Position numbers and translations under genes: made by a program. The notes under the pieces are model-generated. The model had not been told where the DNA came from, did not search any database, and was given only the letters and a program-made list of their open reading frames with translations. Below are positions 40,722 through 49,766 of a stretch of DNA of 64,000 nt, in pieces (position 1 is the first letter of the stretch; every line of letters starts with the position of its first letter). The stretch is taken from contig NZ_JAETWB010000004.1 in the NCBI RefSeq assembly GCF_016773205.1, positions 186,001 to 250,000 of the forward strand, read 5' to 3'. The stretch comes from Belnapia arida (lineage in GTDB: Bacteria > Pseudomonadota > Alphaproteobacteria > Acetobacterales > Acetobacteraceae).

Positions 40722-41873
40722 CTACACCATCAGCCGCAGGATCGCCACCACATCCGCCGCGCCGCCGACCTTGCGTGGGTTGGTGGCGATGGGCGGGCCG
40801 CCATCCCATTTCGCCGCCAGCGCCGGGATCTCATCGAGCCCAATGCCGACCTCGGCGAGCGTCGTCGGCAGGCCGAGGCCGCGGATGAAGCGGCGCAGCG
40901 CCTCGGCGCCGGTGCCGCCGTCGAGGATGTCGGCCACGACCTTCTGCTGCACGGCATTCGCCGGCGCGTTCCACTGCATCACTGCCGGCAGGCCGAGGCA
41001 GGAGGTGATGCCATGCGGCACGCCCTTGGCGCCGCCGAGGATGTAGCCGATGCCGTGGCTCGCCCCGACCGGCACGCCGGCCCATCCGCCCATGACGGAA
41101 AGCCACATCGCCTGCTGCGCCGCCGCGCGGGCTCCGAGGTCGTCGCCCTTGCGGTGGATGGCAGGCAGCGCGACCGCCAGCATCTCCAGCGCCTGACGCG
41201 AGACGGCATCGGAGAAGGCCGCGCGCTCCAGGGCGCAGAGCCGCTCCGCCGCATGGTCCACGGCGCGGATACCGGAGGAGAGCAGCAGCTCCGCCGGCGT
41301 CTCGATCGTCGCCTCCGGGTCCAGCACCACGGCGATCGGCACCTGCATCGCGTGCTGGGCGCGGTGCTTGCGCCCGGCGGCGAGGTCGGTGAAGCCGGCA
41401 TTCGGGGCGAATTCCGCGGCCGAGAGGGTGGTTGGCACGGCGACGATGCGCGGCGTGAGCGTCGGCTCCACCCAATAGGCCGCATCGGTCCCGCGCGAGA
41501 CGGCGCTGCCGAGCAGCGCCGCGGCATCCGTGTAGCCACGCCAGACCGCATGGCAGGCGGCCTTGGACCCGTCGATCACGCTGCCGCCGCCGAGAGCGAC
41601 CACGCGATCCGCCCGCGCCTCGCGCAGCAGGGCGGCCAGCGCTAGGACATCCTCGACCGGCGAATGCGCGCGCATCGCCGAGAACTCGCCGGCAAGCCGC
41701 GCCCCGATGGCGGCGCGCGTCGCCTCGGCGATGCGGCTGCGGGCGAGCGAGCGGGTGGTGACGAGCACCACGCGCCCACAATCCTCGATCTCCGGCGGCA
41801 GGGCCCGGGCGACGGGCTCGCCCAGGCGGACGCGCTGCTGGGCAGGCCAGGCATGCAGGCTCATCTCGGTCAT
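40722..41873 (-). CDS. iron-containing alcohol dehydrogenase family, maleylacetate-reductase-like
   Basis: A 383-residue NAD(P)-dependent enzyme. The cofactor motif VVALGGGSVIDGSKAA is near residue 90, PTTLSAAEFAPNAGFTD near 150, and the metal-binding His residues are in IRAVDHAAERL and ASHGIGYILGG with a further His in GVPHGITSCL. This set is typical of maleylacetate reductases, which act at the end of aromatic and haloaromatic ring breakdown. No ring-cleavage genes are near. The ATG at 41873 was chosen over a long low-quality extension. Confidence 0.82.
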   Translation of the reverse strand: MTEMSLHAWPAQQRVRLGEPVARALPPEIEDCGRVVLVTTRSLARSRIAEATRAAIGARLAGEFSAMRAHSPVEDVLALAALLREARADRVVALGGGSVIDGSKAACHAVWRGYTDAAALLGSAVSRGTDAAYWVEPTLTPRIVAVPTTLSAAEFAPNAGFTDLAAGRKHRAQHAMQVPIAVVLDPEATIETPAELLLSSGIRAVDHAAERLCALERAAFSDAVSRQALEMLAVALPAIHRKGDDLGARAAAQQAMWLSVMGGWAGVPVGASHGIGYILGGAKGVPHGITSCLGLPAVMQWNAPANAVQQKVVADILDGGTGAEALRRFIRGLGLPTTLAEVGIGLDEIPALAAKWDGGPPIATNPRKVGGAADVVAILRLMV

Positions 41874-42090
41874 CCCCTTTGGGCCTTGTCGGCCGCATTG
41901 CGGGCGGCGCGGCGCTTCCGCGCCGCGGCCCATTCCACACCACCATAGGCGAAGAGGTCGCGGAAGCTGCCCCCGTTCATCATCCAGGATCCCGCATTTC
42001 CTGCGCGCCGTCGTCCTGCCGGTCGCATTTGCCCCGCCCTGGGCCGGCTGATGACTTGAGCGGAAGGCCTCCGGGCGGCAGGCTGGGAGG

Positions 42091-42858
42091 ATGAGCACAT
42101 CCCCCCCTTCCACCCGTCCCGTCCTTCTGGTCACCGGCGGCGGGCGCGGCATCGGCGCCGCCGTGGCGCGGCTCGGCGCCGCACAGGGCTACGACATCCT
42201 CCTCACCTACCGCAGCGACGCCGCCCGGGCCGAGGCTACGGCCGCGGCGGCGCGGGCGGCGGGCGCCACCGTGCTGGCGCTTCAGGCCGATGTGGCCGAG
42301 GCCGAGGGCCGGGCGCGGTGCTTCGCGGAACTGGATGCCCGCTTCGGCCGGTTGGATGCGCTGGTGAACAATGCCGGCATCACCGGCCCGACCGGGCGGC
42401 TCGACGAGACCCCCGACGCGGTCTGGGAGGAAGTCCTGCGCACCAATGTCCTCGGCCTCGTCGCCTGCAGCCGCGAAGCGATCCGGCGCATGTCGACGCG
42501 CCATGGGGGCAGGGGAGGGGCGATGGTCAACATTTCTTCCCGCGCCTCCGGCCTCGGCGGCGGCGGGGAGTGGGTGCATTACGCTGCCAGCAAGGGCGCG
42601 GTGGATACGTTGACCCTCGGCCTCGCCAAGGAGCTGGCAGGGGAGGGCATCCGGGTGAATGCCGTCAATCCCGGCCTGATCGACACCGAGATCCATGCCA
42701 CTGCCGGTATGCCGGACCGGGTCACCCGCATGGCCGGGGGCGTGCCGATGGGCCGCGGCGGCAGCGCGGAGGAGGTGGCGGAGGCGGTGCTCTGGCTGCT
42801 CTCCCCTGCCTCCGGCTATGTCACGGGCGCATTGCTGCCGGTCAGCGGCGGCCGCTGA
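42091..42858 (+). CDS. short-chain dehydrogenase/reductase
   Basis: A 255-residue NAD(P)-dependent enzyme with cofactor motif VTGGGRGIGAAVARLGAAQG, NNAGITGP, the catalytic Ser in NISSRASG and Tyr/Lys in HYAASKGAVDTL. It resembles the glucose dehydrogenase/FabG-like classical SDRs that use NADP, judged from the YRSDAARAEAT segment after the second strand. GGGAGG precedes the ATG. The downstream modD-like gene starts 45 bases after its stop, so the two may form a transcript. The substrate is unknown. Confidence 0.88.
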   Translation: MSTSPPSTRPVLLVTGGGRGIGAAVARLGAAQGYDILLTYRSDAARAEATAAAARAAGATVLALQADVAEAEGRARCFAELDARFGRLDALVNNAGITGPTGRLDETPDAVWEEVLRTNVLGLVACSREAIRRMSTRHGGRGGAMVNISSRASGLGGGGEWVHYAASKGAVDTLTLGLAKELAGEGIRVNAVNPGLIDTEIHATAGMPDRVTRMAGGVPMGRGGSAEEVAEAVLWLLSPASGYVTGALLPVSGGR

Positions 42859-42903
42859 GGAGCGATTGCCGCTATGCCCCGGCCGCACTAGCGTCCGCGG
42901 TCG

Positions 42904-43758
42904 ATGAGCTTCGTCCTTTCCGATGCCCGCCTCCTCGTCATGCTTGAGGAGGACGTGCCCTATGGCGACATCACCACCGCCGGCCTCGGCATCGGCGAGG
43001 CGCGTGGCCGCGCCACCTTCCGTGCCCGCACCACCATGACCATCGCTTGCATCGAGGAGGCGGAACGGCTGATGCAGCTCGCCGGCTGCCCGGCGACGCA
43101 TCGCCTCGCCTTCTCCGGCGCTCAAGTGGAGGCGGGGGCGGAGCTGTTGCGGGCCGAGGGCGAGGCGGCGGCGCTGCATCGCGGCTTCAAGCTGGCACAG
43201 AGCCTGATGGAGATCGCCTCCGGCATCGCTACCGGGGCGCGGGCGGTGCTTTGCGCCGCGCGCAGCGGCCGGCCCGGCGTCGCCGTCGCCTGCACCCGCA
43301 AGCACCTGCCTGGCGCGAAGGAGGTGATGCTGCGGGCGATCACTGCCGGGGGCTGCCTGCCGCACCGGCTCGGGCTCTCGGACAGCTTGCTGGTCTTCCC
43401 GCAGCACCGGGTCTTCCTCGGGCGGCAGCCGCCGCACCTCTGGGTGGCGCGCCTCCGCGCGGCGCAACTGGAGCGGAAGATCGTCGTGGAGGCGGACAGC
43501 GTCGATGCCGCGCTGCAATTCGCCCATGCCGGCGTTGACACGCTGCAACTCGACAAGCTGCCGCCGGAGGATGTGGCCGCTGTCATGCGGGCACTGGCCG
43601 ACATGCCGCGCCGCCCGCTGATTGCCGCGACTGGCGGCATCACCGAGGCGAATGCCGGACACTATGCCGCGGCCGGTGCCGACCTGCTGGTGACCTCCGC
43701 ACCTTATGCGGCGCCGCCGGCCGATATCGAAGTGGCCCTGTCGCCCTTGGGCGGATAA
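42904..43758 (+). CDS. modD: ModD-like protein (nicotinate-nucleotide pyrophosphorylase family)
   Basis: A 284-residue protein related to quinolinate phosphoribosyltransferase. Visible are LLVMLEEDVPYGDITTAGL at the N-terminus, CTRKHLPGAKEVMLRAITAG in the barrel and LDKLPPEDVAAVMRAL near the end. The KHLPGAKE form, where NadC has a different sequence, is the one I associate with ModD of molybdate-transport operons. Here there is no modABC nearby, so the molybdenum link is unsupported by context. The reaction of ModD is not settled. A strong terminator follows. Confidence 0.78.
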   Translation: MSFVLSDARLLVMLEEDVPYGDITTAGLGIGEARGRATFRARTTMTIACIEEAERLMQLAGCPATHRLAFSGAQVEAGAELLRAEGEAAALHRGFKLAQSLMEIASGIATGARAVLCAARSGRPGVAVACTRKHLPGAKEVMLRAITAGGCLPHRLGLSDSLLVFPQHRVFLGRQPPHLWVARLRAAQLERKIVVEADSVDAALQFAHAGVDTLQLDKLPPEDVAAVMRALADMPRRPLIAATGGITEANAGHYAAAGADLLVTSAPYAAPPADIEVALSPLGG

Positions 43759-43822
43759 CGCCGCCCCGGCCTGTCACCGGCCATACCGTGGTGCCCTGGG
43801 AAGGAAAGCCCGTCGAAACCGG

Positions 43823-43873
43823 CCTTGCCCCGTACCCCTCTGCGGCTTTGCCGCAGAAGATGGGCAAGGTTTT
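43823..43873 (+). terminator. intrinsic terminator after modD
   Basis: Nested stems: an outer CCTTGCCC / GGGCAAGG and an inner CTGCGGC-TTT-GCCGCAG, followed by TTTTA. It lies about 65 bases after the modD-like stop and some 57 bases before the end of the convergent glycosyltransferase gene. Confidence 0.75.
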
Positions 43874-43930
43874 AGGTGTCGAGCCGCTACTCAGTGCATC
43901 AGCAAGGCCGTGAAACGGCTCCTACGGGGG

Positions 43931-44950
43931 TTAAACCGCAGGCCGAAGGTCGTTCGGGAAGGCCTGCTCCGCCGCCGGCGCCAGTGCCGCGGCCGCCACC
44001 TGCGGCTCGCCGGCGACGTGCCGGATGCCGGCGATGGTGCAGGGCGCATCCGCCGCCTCAATCGGTGGGTCGAAGGACAAGCCGGCCAGCAGCCCGCGCA
44101 ACACGATGCGCGCCTTGGCGAATTCCTGCTCCTGGCAGAGCCGCAGCGCCAGCATCACCTGGCGGCGCATCAGCCGTGCCACCGAGCGGGGCCCCTCGAA
44201 ACGCCGCTTCATGTAGACGTCGTTGCGGATGCGATGGAAGTGGTAGCCGATGCGCGCCGGGTTGCGCTCCGTCCGGATGTCGAGCACGCCGGCAAGCTGG
44301 CGCACATGCAACGCCCGGCTGGCGCCGACTAGGTAACCTGGCCGTTCCCGCGTGACACGCAGGGTGAATTCCGAATCCTCGCCCCAGATGAACATCCCGG
44401 CGATGGGCAGGCCGTGCTGCGTCAGCGTCGCGCGCGGAATGAGGTTGGAGACGAGCGCCGCCCGCGTCACCGGCACCAGCCCGTGGTTCAGCAGCTCCGG
44501 CCAGTTTTCATAAGCGAGGGCGTTGAGGCGGCGGTCCATCTCCGGCACGTTGGTCACTGCGCCGCCCGGTGCGCGAGCCACGGAGGTGAGGAAGGCGGGG
44601 CTGATGCCGCGCCCGTCCAGCGTCTCCGCCGCGGCGAGCAGTGCGGCCAGCGCATCCGGCTCCGGCATGACGTCATCGTCCATCACCCAGACATGATCGG
44701 CGCCGGTCTGGTAGGCGAGGCGCATGCCGAGATTGTAGCCGCCAGCCGCGCCGATATTCTTGGTCAGCACATGCAGGTCGATGCGGCCGGCCCAGCGCTC
44801 CTTCACCATCTCCGCCGTGCCGTCGGTGCTGGCATTGTCGACGACAACGATGTGGTCGCAGGGATAGGTCTGCGCCGTTATGGCCTGGAGGCACTCATCC
44901 AGCAATTCTCGGCGGTTATAGGTGATGACGACGGCACAAACCTTGGACAT
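43931..44950 (-). CDS. family 2 glycosyltransferase
   Basis: A 339-residue GT-A fold enzyme starting MSKVCAVVITYNRRELLDEC. The nucleotide-sugar site is VVVDNASTDGTAEMV near residue 35 and the metal-binding acidic motif is VWVMDDDVMPEPDA near 90. FIWGEDSEFTLRVTRERPGY is the acceptor-side motif of rhamnosyltransferase/galactofuranosyltransferase-like GT2 enzymes. There are no membrane segments, so it acts on the cytoplasmic face. It is the last gene of a two-gene set after the C-methyltransferase (23-base gap) and may transfer the sugar made by the cluster. Confidence 0.88.
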   Translation of the reverse strand: MSKVCAVVITYNRRELLDECLQAITAQTYPCDHIVVVDNASTDGTAEMVKERWAGRIDLHVLTKNIGAAGGYNLGMRLAYQTGADHVWVMDDDVMPEPDALAALLAAAETLDGRGISPAFLTSVARAPGGAVTNVPEMDRRLNALAYENWPELLNHGLVPVTRAALVSNLIPRATLTQHGLPIAGMFIWGEDSEFTLRVTRERPGYLVGASRALHVRQLAGVLDIRTERNPARIGYHFHRIRNDVYMKRRFEGPRSVARLMRRQVMLALRLCQEQEFAKARIVLRGLLAGLSFDPPIEAADAPCTIAGIRHVAGEPQVAAAALAPAAEQAFPNDLRPAV

Positions 44951-44973
44951 TGGGAGCTGCCTCCGCCTGCTTT

Positions 44974-46257
44974 TCAAAAGATGACGACCCGCGGGATGGG
45001 AACGACGAAACGGCCGCCCCATTCGCGGATGATGGACATTTGCGCGGCAACCTCTTCGCGGAGGTTCCAGGCGAGGATCAGCACGTAATCCGGTCGTGCC
45101 TCAACAATTGCCTCCGGCGCGCGGATCGGGATGCGCGTGCCGGGCAGCAGCAGGCCCTGCTTATGCGGGCTGCGATCGACGGTGAAGGGCAGCAATTCCG
45201 GCCCGACGCCGCAGTAGTTCAGCAGCGTGGTGCCCTTGGCCGGTGCGCCATAGCCGACGACGCGCCTGCCGGCCCGGCGAGCCTGCAACAGGAATTCCAG
45301 CAGCGCGGCCTTGGTCTCGACCACCTGTTCGGCGAAGCCGCGATAGGCCTCCGGCCCCTCCAGCCCGGATTGCCGCTCCAGCACCCGCATTGCCTCGACC
45401 GCCGGCGTCACCGCCTTCGCCGCATCCTCGGCATGGCGGACGAAGAGGCGAAGCGAGCCGCCATGCGTCGGCAGCTCCTCCAGGTCGAAGACGGTGAGCC
45501 CATGCTGCGCGAAGATCCGTTCCGCCACGAACAACGAGATGTAGGAGAAGTGCTCATGGTAGATCGTGTCGAATTCCGCGTGCTGCATCAGCCGCAGCAG
45601 ATGCGGGAACTCGAAGGTGGCGACGCCCCCCGGGGCGAGCAGGATGCGGAAGCCCTCGACGAAGTCGTGCAGGTCCGGCACGTGGGCAAGCACGTTGTTG
45701 GCGACCATCAGCATCGGCTGCGGATGCGCCGCGCGCAGGCGCATCGCCGTCGCCGCGCTGAAGAAGGCGACCTCGGTCGGGATGCCGCGGGCGATGGCGA
45801 AGCGGGCCACATTCGCCGCCGGGTCGATTCCGAGCACAGGGATGCCGCGCTGGGCAAAATACTGCAGCAGGTAACCGTCATTGCTGGCGACCTCGACCAC
45901 CGGCGTCCCGGCATTGAGGCCGAAGCGCGCCACCATGCGATCCGAATAGGTCTCGGCATGGCGCAGCCAGGCCTCGGAAACCGAGGAAAAGTAGCGGTAC
46001 TCCGAGAAGATCGCCTGCGGGCTCTCGAATTCTGCAAGCTGCACCAGCCGGCAATCGGAGCAGACCAGGGCGTGCAGCGGATAGAAGGGCTCCATCCGGG
46101 CCGCATCGGCCGGTGCGACGTAGGAATTCGCTAGCGGCGTCAGGCCGAGTTCTGCGAAGGTCTCGCGCAGCGGCGCGCCGCAGCAGCGGCAGGCAGGGGC
46201 GGCAGAGGAGCCGGCCTGGAGCGCGATGTCCATCGGCGCTGTGATGGTGCCATCCAT
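44974..46257 (-). CDS. NDP-sugar C-methyltransferase
   Basis: A 427-residue three-domain enzyme. A zinc-binding N-terminus has Cys 23 and 26 (CRCCGAPL) and 66 and 69 (CSDCRLVQL). The SAM-binding domain holds VVEVASNDGYLLQYFAQRG near residue 115. The C-terminal methyltransferase domain contains VVGYGAPAKGTTLLNYCG and closes with WNLREEVAAQM. This is the layout of TylC3/TcaB9-type 3-C-methyltransferases that make branched deoxysugars. Start ATG at 46257 has GGAGG nine bases upstream. It shares a 276-base divergent region with the aminopeptidase-like gene. That region is AT-richer than its surroundings and probably holds both promoters. Confidence 0.88.
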   Translation of the reverse strand: MDGTITAPMDIALQAGSSAAPACRCCGAPLRETFAELGLTPLANSYVAPADAARMEPFYPLHALVCSDCRLVQLAEFESPQAIFSEYRYFSSVSEAWLRHAETYSDRMVARFGLNAGTPVVEVASNDGYLLQYFAQRGIPVLGIDPAANVARFAIARGIPTEVAFFSAATAMRLRAAHPQPMLMVANNVLAHVPDLHDFVEGFRILLAPGGVATFEFPHLLRLMQHAEFDTIYHEHFSYISLFVAERIFAQHGLTVFDLEELPTHGGSLRLFVRHAEDAAKAVTPAVEAMRVLERQSGLEGPEAYRGFAEQVVETKAALLEFLLQARRAGRRVVGYGAPAKGTTLLNYCGVGPELLPFTVDRSPHKQGLLLPGTRIPIRAPEAIVEARPDYVLILAWNLREEVAAQMSIIREWGGRFVVPIPRVVIF

Positions 46258-46533
46258 ATCTATCAAGCCTCCATCCGGCCAAACTGCCGGGCGCCTGTTC
46301 TCGGTGCGCTCACGAGCCTCTGCCTCCCTGACCGGCCGATGATCCCGCAACGGCCAACCTGATCTGCATTTAACATTACAGACACGGGCAGGAACATGGT
46401 CTCCCAACGCCGTGCGCTCACTTCACCTTGAAAAAAGTTGCTCTTGCGAACGTACTTTACAAGAAATTCACCCCCGGCAGTGCCGCCCTGATGGCAAAGA
46501 TGTGTGGCCGCAACAAAACGGGTGGAAGGCGCC

Positions 46534-47916
46534 ATGGCGATGAGGGTGGATGCAGCCGAGGCCATGGCGGCCATGGGCGAGGCGCTGCATGCGCATTGTG
46601 CGGTACTTTTTCCTATCTGCCGCAGCATCACCGGCCCCGGCCTGCGCGAGACGCTTCGCTATGTCGGGGCACGCATCCCGCTTGAGATCCATGAGGTGCC
46701 GAGCGGTACGCCGGTGCTCGATTGGACCGTGCCCCGCGAATGGGTGCCACGCAGCGCCTGGATCCGCCGCCTCGATGGCACGACCGTGGTCGACTTCGCC
46801 GAGCACAATCTGCACCTCCTGCAATACAGCCACGCCATGGATGCCGTGGTGCCGCTCGCCGAGCTGCAACGCCATCTCCATAGCATTCCGGAGCAGCCAG
46901 AGCTGGTCCCCTACCGTACCGCCTATTACAGCGACGGCTGGGGCTTCTGCCTGCCACACAGGTTGCGCGAGAGCCTGGGCGATGAGGCTTACCGCGTGCA
47001 CATCGATGCGGAGCTGAAGGAGGGCTCGCTGTCCTATGGAGAATGCCTGCTGCCGGGCGAGAGCGAGGCCGAGGTCCTGGTCTCCATCCACAGCTGCCAT
47101 CCCTCGCTTGCCAACGACAACCTCTCCGGCATCGCACTCGGGCTGGAGCTCGCGCGCGCCCTGTCGGCCCGCCGGCGGCGACTGAGCTGGCGCTTCCTCT
47201 TCCTTCCTGGGACCATCGGCTCGCTCGCCTGGCTGGCGCGGAACCGTGACGGCGTTGGCCGAGTCGCGTATGGGCTGGTGCTGACCTGCCTCGGCGACGG
47301 GGGACCGATCACCTACAAGGCATCGCGTCGCGGCGATGCGCCGATCGACCGCATCGCCGCGCATGTGCTGCGGCACGAATCGCCGGAGAACCGGCTGCTG
47401 CCCTTCTCGCCCTATGGCTATGACGAGCGGCAGTACTGCTCGCCCGGCTTCGACCTGCCGGTCGGCTGCCTGATGCGCTCGCCGAACGGCACCTTCCCCG
47501 AATACCACAGCTCGGCCGACAACCTCGATTTCGTCCGGCCCGAGCACCTGGCGCGCTCCTTCGCCGCGCTGGCCTCCATTGCCGATGTGATCGAGGAGGA
47601 CCGCCTGCTGGCCTCGACATCGCCTTATGGCGAGCCGCAGCTCGGCCGGCGCGGCCTCTACGCACCGATCGGCGGCACCGGGCCCGCGGCGGCGGGGCGC
47701 GGCTACGGGCAGATGGCATTGCTCTGGGTGCTGAACCTCGCCGACGGACGACACAGCCTGCTCGACATGGCGGAGCGCGCCGATCTGTCCTTCGCCGAGA
47801 TTCGCAACGCCGCCGCGGCCGCGGAGGCGGCGGGGCTGCTCGTCACGGCAAGTCCAATTGCCGATGGCGTCACGGTTCAGGATAGTGCACCAAAACCAAG
47901 GAAGGCACGGCCATGA
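46534..47916 (+). CDS. DUF4910-type aminopeptidase-like protein
   Basis: A 460-residue protein. CRSITGPGLRETLRYV near residue 30 and VSIHSCHPSLANDNLSGIAL near 185 are conserved in DUF4910/M28-like zinc peptidases; the His of SCHPS and Asp of AND are likely metal ligands, with LLPFSPYGYDERQYCSPGFD and FPEYHSSADNLDFV giving further His/Asp/Glu. A winged-helix-like tail follows (LLDMAERADLSFAEIRNAAA). Such proteins recur in polysaccharide and natural-product clusters with unknown substrate. The stop overlaps the next start as ATGA. GGAAGG precedes the ATG at 46534. Confidence 0.78.
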   Translation: MAMRVDAAEAMAAMGEALHAHCAVLFPICRSITGPGLRETLRYVGARIPLEIHEVPSGTPVLDWTVPREWVPRSAWIRRLDGTTVVDFAEHNLHLLQYSHAMDAVVPLAELQRHLHSIPEQPELVPYRTAYYSDGWGFCLPHRLRESLGDEAYRVHIDAELKEGSLSYGECLLPGESEAEVLVSIHSCHPSLANDNLSGIALGLELARALSARRRRLSWRFLFLPGTIGSLAWLARNRDGVGRVAYGLVLTCLGDGGPITYKASRRGDAPIDRIAAHVLRHESPENRLLPFSPYGYDERQYCSPGFDLPVGCLMRSPNGTFPEYHSSADNLDFVRPEHLARSFAALASIADVIEEDRLLASTSPYGEPQLGRRGLYAPIGGTGPAAAGRGYGQMALLWVLNLADGRHSLLDMAERADLSFAEIRNAAAAAEAAGLLVTASPIADGVTVQDSAPKPRKARP

Positions 47917-48842
47917 GCACCGTTCACTACGACGCCCATTGCAGCGACGAGGCACGCCGCGAGGCGCTGTATCACGGTGATATCTTCATCTACTCGCCGA
48001 TGCCGGCGACGCGGGCGCTGGCCGAGCTGGCGCGCGGCATGATCGCCGAGGCCTTCGCGCCGCACGACCCGCGCCGCGTCGATCAGGTGCTGTCGATGGA
48101 GGAATGCGCCGCGGTGCTGGCCAGGCTGAAGCCGGCCTTCATCCACCACCCCGAATGCAAGCGCCTGCTGCCCGATATCATCAAGGGCGTGGGTGCCGAC
48201 CTCGACGACACCTATTTCGACGTGCCGCGGATGCGCTCGGCTTATCCGGCGCATTACCTCACCTCCGGCATTGCCTATGCCTTCCATGCGCATCGCGACA
48301 CCTGGTATTCCGCGCCGCCCTGCCAGATCAATTGGTGGCTGCCGGTCTTCGAGATCGAGGCGCGCAACTGCCTTGCCTTCTATCCGGAGTATTTCGACAG
48401 GCCGGTCGGCAACACCTCCGAGATCTACAACTACTACGAATGGAACACGAAGAACCGGGCCAGCGCCGCGCAGCATGTCAAGCAGGACACGCGCGAGCAG
48501 CCGAAGCTGACCGAACGGATCTCGGAGCGGGACCTGCGCCTGCTGGTGCCCGCTGGCGGCGTCATCCTCTTCTCCGCCGCGCAGTTGCATGAGACGGTGC
48601 CGAACACCAGCGGCCTCGCGCGCTACAGCATCGATTTCCGCACCGTGAGCCGCAGCGACGCGGCGGCGCGGCGTGGCGCGGCCAATGTCGATTCCCGCTG
48701 CACCGGCACGACGATGCGCGATTACCTGCGCGCCTCCGACCTCTCCCACCTGCCGGAGGAGGTGGTGACGCTCTATGACGACGGCACGGCCGTCGAAGGC
48801 CGCACCCTGGTCTTCACCCCCGACCTGGCGATGGTCCGGTAG
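47913..48842 (+). CDS. putative 2-oxoglutarate/Fe(II) dioxygenase-like protein
   Basis: A 309-residue protein with a double-stranded beta-helix. The facial triad is visible as HAHRDTWYSAPP (His-x-x-x-Asp or His-x-Arg-Asp) near residue 125 with the distal His in AAQLHETVPNTSG near 228, and an Arg in LARYSIDFRTV that could bind 2-oxoglutarate. QINWWLPVFEIE is the strand typical of phytanoyl-CoA-dioxygenase-like members. It is translationally coupled to the aminopeptidase-like gene through ATGA. It probably hydroxylates a sugar, amino acid or the product of its partner; the substrate is unknown. Confidence 0.72.
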   Translation: MSTVHYDAHCSDEARREALYHGDIFIYSPMPATRALAELARGMIAEAFAPHDPRRVDQVLSMEECAAVLARLKPAFIHHPECKRLLPDIIKGVGADLDDTYFDVPRMRSAYPAHYLTSGIAYAFHAHRDTWYSAPPCQINWWLPVFEIEARNCLAFYPEYFDRPVGNTSEIYNYYEWNTKNRASAAQHVKQDTREQPKLTERISERDLRLLVPAGGVILFSAAQLHETVPNTSGLARYSIDFRTVSRSDAAARRGAANVDSRCTGTTMRDYLRASDLSHLPEEVVTLYDDGTAVEGRTLVFTPDLAMVR

Positions 48843-48848
48843 AAAGCT

Positions 48849-48878
48849 AGGTCGCCGCCAGGGTCCTGGCGGCGACCT
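48849..48878. terminator. hairpin between convergent genes, first
   Basis: A perfect 13-bp stem AGGTCGCCGCCAG with its complement and a GGTC loop, six bases after the dioxygenase-like stop. T-richness is stronger on the minus strand side (AGCTTTCT), so it may serve both directions. Confidence 0.55.
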
Positions 48879-48894
48879 GAGGCGCCCAAATTAA

Positions 48895-48932
48895 GGGCGG
48901 GTTCCGATGGCCTTGGCCCACGGAACCCGCCC
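48895..48932 (-). terminator. hairpin between convergent genes, second, terminator of the cytidylyltransferase unit
   Basis: Read on the minus strand, GGGCGGGTTCCG and its complement form a 12-bp stem with a 14-base loop, followed by TTAATTT. It lies about 63 bases beyond the end of the cytidylyltransferase gene. Confidence 0.6.
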
Positions 48933-48995
48933 TGGCTGACCGTCGAGACGAGCCGACAGTCCTGGCCGGGTGAGGCCACCCGGCCGGTGCTTCCC

Positions 48996-49766
48996 TCAGC
49001 CCCAAACCTTCCAGGGCGCGTCCGTCGCCCAGCGGGCCTCCAGCGTCTGCTTGTCGCGGAGCGAATCCATGCTCTGCCAGTAGCCGTCATGCTGGTAGCT
49101 GCCGAGCTTGCCGAGCTCGGTCAGGCGCCGCATCGGGCCTTCCTCGAAGACGGTGCTGTCGCCCTCGATGAGGTCGAGCATCTGCGGCTCGCAGACGAAG
49201 AAGCCGCCATTGATGAGGCCGCCGTCCCGCGCATCTTTCTCGCGGAAGCCGGTGACATGCCCGTCTTCCGAAAGCCGCAGCGCGCCGTAGCGGCCGGGCT
49301 GGGAGACGGCAGTGAGGGTGCACCAGGCCCCGGTCGCCTCATGCGCCGCGATGACGCGGCGGATGTTCACGTCGCTGACGCCGTCGCCATAGGTGAGGCA
49401 GAAGCGCTCGTCCCCGATATGCTTCCGCGCACGAAGGATTCGGCCGCCGGTCATCGTCTCGGCGCCGGTATCCAGCACGGTGACGCGCCAGTTCTCGCTC
49501 ACCGCCTCCAGCCACTGCACCTTGCCGCTGCCGAGCTCGATGGAGAAGTCGCAGTTCTCGTCGCGGTAGCGGAGGAAGTAGTCGCGGATGTAGCGCACCT
49601 TGTAGCCGCCGAGGACGACGAAGTCCCGCAGGCCGTAATGCGCGTAGATCTTCATGATGTGCCACATGATCGGCCGCCCGCCGATCTCGACCATGGGCTT
49701 CGGGCGGACGGCGGTCTCCTCCCCAAGGCGGGTACCCAACCCGCCGGCCAGCAACACGACCTTCAT
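48996..49766 (-). CDS. rfbF: glucose-1-phosphate cytidylyltransferase
   Basis: A 256-residue nucleotidyltransferase that makes CDP-glucose from CTP and glucose 1-phosphate. The signature LLAGGLGTRLGEETAVRPKP is at residues 5-24, followed by MVEIGGRPIMWHIMKIYAHY, CLTYGDGVSDVNI (metal Asp) and FFVCEPQMLDLIEGD. Full length matches RfbF. Its ATG overlaps the stop of the epimerase gene as ATGA, so the two are coupled. CDP-glucose normally feeds CDP-glucose 4,6-dehydratase (RfbG), which is not in the window. Confidence 0.93.
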   Translation of the reverse strand: MKVVLLAGGLGTRLGEETAVRPKPMVEIGGRPIMWHIMKIYAHYGLRDFVVLGGYKVRYIRDYFLRYRDENCDFSIELGSGKVQWLEAVSENWRVTVLDTGAETMTGGRILRARKHIGDERFCLTYGDGVSDVNIRRVIAAHEATGAWCTLTAVSQPGRYGALRLSEDGHVTGFREKDARDGGLINGGFFVCEPQMLDLIEGDSTVFEEGPMRRLTELGKLGSYQHDGYWQSMDSLRDKQTLEARWATDAPWKVWG

